A stretch of 64,000 bases of DNA from Sulfidibacter corallicola. Its GTDB lineage: Bacteria > Acidobacteriota > Holophagae > Acanthopleuribacterales > Acanthopleuribacteraceae. The stretch's first letter is position 1. Each line of letters begins with the position of its first letter. Both the position numbers and the translations under genes were made by a program. The notes under the pieces were generated by a model, which had not been told where the DNA came from, ran no database searches, and worked only from the letters and a program-made list of their open reading frames with translations. Positions 61,295 through 64,000 of the stretch are shown one piece after another. The DNA is taken from contig NZ_CP071793.1 of the NCBI RefSeq assembly GCF_017498545.1, positions 5,896,001 to 5,960,000 on the forward strand, written 5' to 3'.

Positions 61295-63847
61295 TCAGGA
61301 CCGCTCCGAGACACGGGATTTCGTGGCTGCATGCTTGTCGGCTTCTTTCAGGAGTGTCTCCCACTCCGTTTTCCAGGCCTGGCCAGCCTGAGTCTTGGCG
61401 CGCCGCAGCGCCTGGACCGCTTCGCCGTGGCGGCCCAATGCGACCAGGGACTGCCCCCGCACGATCCAGGTTTGGAAATGGTCTTTGACATAGGAATCGA
61501 GCGCCTGGGCCTGATCGATGAAGGATAGGGCCTTCTCCGCTTCCTTTCGTTCCAGTGCCACTTCGGCAAGACTGGCGTAGGCCAGCGCCTGGGTTTCCTG
61601 ATCTCCCAATTCTTTTGTGAGGCCCAGCAGGGCTTCGTATTCCGATTCGGCTTGGTTCAATTGTCCCCTGGTGAGCCAAACCTTGCCCAGATTGAGGCGG
61701 ATGATCAACTCATTGCGGCGATCACCGGCCGCTTGCGTGATTTCCAGGGCTTGGCTCAAGTATTCCTGCGCTTTGACCAGATCTCCCTTTTCCATGGATG
61801 TCAGACCCAGGTTTCCCAGTGTCAGGGTTTCGAAGTTGGTCTCGCCGATGTTCGAGAACAGGACCCTGGCTTCCAAAAAGTGGGTTTCGGCCTCCTCGTA
61901 GAAACCATTCGCCATGGCAACCAGACCCATGAAGTTGGCGGTACGGGCCAGGTCGATCATGTTTCCGCCTTCTTTTTGAAGCTGCCATGCGTTTTTAAAA
62001 AACTTGGCCGCCTGGTCCATGTTGCCCCGCGAATAATTGGAATGGCCCATGTAGTAGTATCCGCGCCCCAAGCCGCGAGCGTTGTTCTCTTTTCGGAAGA
62101 GATCCAGGGCTTCCAGAAACAGAATGTCCGCGCGGTTGTAATCACCGTTGGCGTTGGCGATCTTTCCCAACTGCCAGAGGCTTTGACCGACCAATTCGGT
62201 GTCTTCGGCTTTACGTGCACCTTCCAGGGTTTCCTGGTTCAAGGTTCGTGCATTTTGGTAGTCGCCCAGTCGGTAGGCGATTTTGGCGGCGTAATGGCGG
62301 GCCCACAAAAAGCTGGGATCTCGCTGCAGGCAAATCTGAAAGTAAGGTTGGGCCGGCTTTGGACCCTCGGTCAAAAAAATGTGCAACCCCACCGCGTAGA
62401 CCGAGTTGACGAATTTGTCGTGGGATAGAATGCCTGGACGGGCCTTTTCCTTGGTATCTACCTGGAAGCGATGCGCCAATCGCGTGCTGAGCATTTCACT
62501 CATGGCGACCAGGTCGTTTCCACGCAAAAGTTCTTCTCCCAACAACTTGGTTTTCTTGTAAAAGCTCGCGTGGATCAGGAAGCCGGGATCCTTGCGGCTG
62601 ATGCGACCCGTCACTAAAAGATCGGTGCCCAGCAATTCGGTGATTCGGTTCAAATCGTTCGTTGCCATCTTGCCATTCTGCTGGCCGGCGGTTGTTTTCT
62701 TGATGTCGGCGATCGAAATCGTGTCCACCGAGACTTGGCGCTGCAGGTTCTGTCGTACGATTTCGGGCATGCCCAATGGAACCCACGCGAATTCTTCTTC
62801 GCTCAAATCGCATTGAAAGGGCAGGATCGCAACCCGGGGTTGTTCGTCTTCCATGGAGAGCACTGCCGGCGATCGGTGGAACAGCGCCGCGAACAGGGCG
62901 ACACACAGAATCAGCAAGGTCACCGCCACGGTCCAGAGATAGCGCCGTCGCATCCGCTGAGGCTTCTGGACGAAATCCCGAAACCGCGTTGCGCATTGGG
63001 CCGCGTTCGGTCTTTTTTCCGGGGCGACATCGGTCAGCTCCTCGATCAAGCGCCGAAGCTGGACATTCAGGTGAGGTGCCGTCTCGTGAATCGCCCGAGT
63101 ATCCGCGCGCCCGACCTTCAGGATTTTCGTTGGGAGTGAAGTGCTTGGGGAATAGGCTCGCTGTGCACTGAGCAATTCTTGGGCAAGAATGCCGAAGGCG
63201 TACATGTCGCTCGCCGAATCGGCCACTTCGCCACGCGCTTGCTCCGGTGACATGTAGTCCAGGGTGCCCACCAGACTGCCGGCAGTGGTGTGGCTCCCAC
63301 TGCCGAGATCGTGGGACGAACCGTTGGAGATGTTGGAGACGGCAGGTTTGGCGGGTTTGTCGGTTCGAGGTTCGCTTTCCAGTTCGTGACAGGCCAATCC
63401 GAAATCGAGAATTTTAATGCGCCCGTCGTTTTGAAGCATCAAGTTGTCCGGCTTCAGATCGCGGTGGACGATTTGAGCGCCATGGGCGGCAGCAAGGATG
63501 TCGGCCACCTGGATCAGGTAGTCGAGTTTGGTCGGGAAATCGATGGAGGAAGCTTTTACCTGTTTGAAGGTAACGCCCTCGATGTACTCCAGCACCAATA
63601 AATCGGCGTTGGGGTTTTCGATGTAGTCGTAGATTCGACAAATGCCCGGGTGATCCAGTTTCGATAGGGTTCGTGCCTCTCTGAGGAAACGCGCCTTGGC
63701 TTCCGTGTCGAATCGTCGTTCCTGGCGAATGAGTTTGAGGGCGACGAGCCGGCTCAAGATCAGGTCGTAACCGAGCAAGACCTCGCCCATGCCGCCCTTG
63801 CCGATTTGTTCTCTTATCTCAAAGCGGCCGATTTGCCGTGGAATCAT
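61295..63847 (-). CDS. Hanks-type Ser/Thr protein kinase with TPR extracytoplasmic or C-terminal region
   Basis: 850 residues. The N-terminal kinase domain (about 8-285) has a glycine loop GKGGMGEV, catalytic Lys38 (VALK), H128-R129-D130 with LKPDN, D148-F-G and the DYMSPEQARG activation segment, so it should be active. A transmembrane helix lies near 305-325 (after MRRRYLW). A domain with the YD-repeat-like FxxD/beta pattern (about 345-470, with ILPFQCDLSEEEF) resembles the TolB/FlgO-type segment found in such kinases. Residues about 490-830 are at least six TPRs, ending in a short basic tail. Likely an envelope sensor that phosphorylates cytoplasmic targets. The ATG at 63847 is preferred over an upstream one at 63979. 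Confidence 0.9.
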   Translation of the reverse strand: MIPRQIGRFEIREQIGKGGMGEVLLGYDLILSRLVALKLIRQERRFDTEAKARFLREARTLSKLDHPGICRIYDYIENPNADLLVLEYIEGVTFKQVKASSIDFPTKLDYLIQVADILAAAHGAQIVHRDLKPDNLMLQNDGRIKILDFGLACHELESEPRTDKPAKPAVSNISNGSSHDLGSGSHTTAGSLVGTLDYMSPEQARGEVADSASDMYAFGILAQELLSAQRAYSPSTSLPTKILKVGRADTRAIHETAPHLNVQLRRLIEELTDVAPEKRPNAAQCATRFRDFVQKPQRMRRRYLWTVAVTLLILCVALFAALFHRSPAVLSMEDEQPRVAILPFQCDLSEEEFAWVPLGMPEIVRQNLQRQVSVDTISIADIKKTTAGQQNGKMATNDLNRITELLGTDLLVTGRISRKDPGFLIHASFYKKTKLLGEELLRGNDLVAMSEMLSTRLAHRFQVDTKEKARPGILSHDKFVNSVYAVGLHIFLTEGPKPAQPYFQICLQRDPSFLWARHYAAKIAYRLGDYQNARTLNQETLEGARKAEDTELVGQSLWQLGKIANANGDYNRADILFLEALDLFRKENNARGLGRGYYYMGHSNYSRGNMDQAAKFFKNAWQLQKEGGNMIDLARTANFMGLVAMANGFYEEAETHFLEARVLFSNIGETNFETLTLGNLGLTSMEKGDLVKAQEYLSQALEITQAAGDRRNELIIRLNLGKVWLTRGQLNQAESEYEALLGLTKELGDQETQALAYASLAEVALERKEAEKALSFIDQAQALDSYVKDHFQTWIVRGQSLVALGRHGEAVQALRRAKTQAGQAWKTEWETLLKEADKHAATKSRVSERS

Positions 63848-64000
63848 GGAGAGCCCCTTCCTGAAGTAAGTGCTGACAGGCAGACTTCGGATTTCGGGAA
63901 AAACGTGAAAAACGAAATGAGGAGACACGCCTTCCTGGTGGAGGCGAGTTCGGCGTTCAGCAGAAACAGGTACCGGCATGCCACCAGGTCGTGCGGTACG
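63848..64000. other. Upstream region of the kinase gene, window edge
   Basis: About 150 bases up to the window end; it must carry the kinase promoter, but no clear hexamers are seen. An open frame runs in from 63979 in phase with the kinase. Confidence 0.3.

Overview
The window is 64 kb of high-GC bacterial DNA (roughly 60% GC by eye) from a Gram-negative organism: there are two TonB-dependent outer-membrane receptors, a lipoprotein with a lipobox, a SPOR protein and an M23 peptidase. The mix (Mrp ATPases with a DUF971 fusion, fused B12-dependent acyl-CoA mutase IcmF, Ser/Thr kinase with TPRs, many TPR proteins, a very large NRPS/PKS) suits a secondary-metabolite-rich phylum. I lean to Acidobacteriota (Holophagae-like) at low confidence; there is no rRNA or other marker to prove it. 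No tRNA, rRNA, CRISPR array or insertion sequence was seen.

Layout. 1-4.3 kb: M23 murein peptidase, then two tandem Mrp-type Fe-S cluster carrier ATPases, the second fused to DUF971. 4.3-6.8 kb (minus): cheD-cheR-cheB adaptation cassette. 7.4-9.6 kb: TonB receptor. 9.7-11.7 kb: a lower-GC two-gene unit, an SMC/OLD-like AAA ATPase plus a TOPRIM/DUF4276-like protein, probably a defence module. 11.8-16 kb (minus): IcmF and a coupled protein with two C-x4-C-x-C motifs. 16.3-16.9 kb: polyferredoxin. 17-19.1 kb (minus): second TonB receptor.

20-43 kb is one open reading frame of 7674 codons, the centrepiece. It encodes a complete lipopeptide assembly line: FAAL-ACP-KS-AT-ACP-aminotransferase-luciferase-like monooxygenase, then four NRPS modules and a thioesterase. 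The front end matches the logic of mycosubtilin/iturin-type synthetases and should make a beta-amino fatty acyl starter. Binding-pocket residues read by eye suggest Thr, N-methyl-Gly, Phe and Asn. No tailoring, transport or phosphopantetheinyl transferase gene adjoins it. An ECF sigma factor and a probable membrane-bound partner follow.

45.8-64 kb holds mostly envelope and housekeeping genes: tandem UspA, a possible small RNA locus, TPR membrane protein, zinc-ribbon/RDD protein, DUF1573 protein, toastrack-TPR protein, AAA_28 ATPase, thioredoxin-TPR protein, RluA-type pseudouridine synthase, SPOR protein, a small secreted helical protein, a lipoprotein, RadA and a Ser/Thr kinase-TPR protein. 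Many starts here were moved to internal codons with good ribosome binding sites; several are GTG or TTG.
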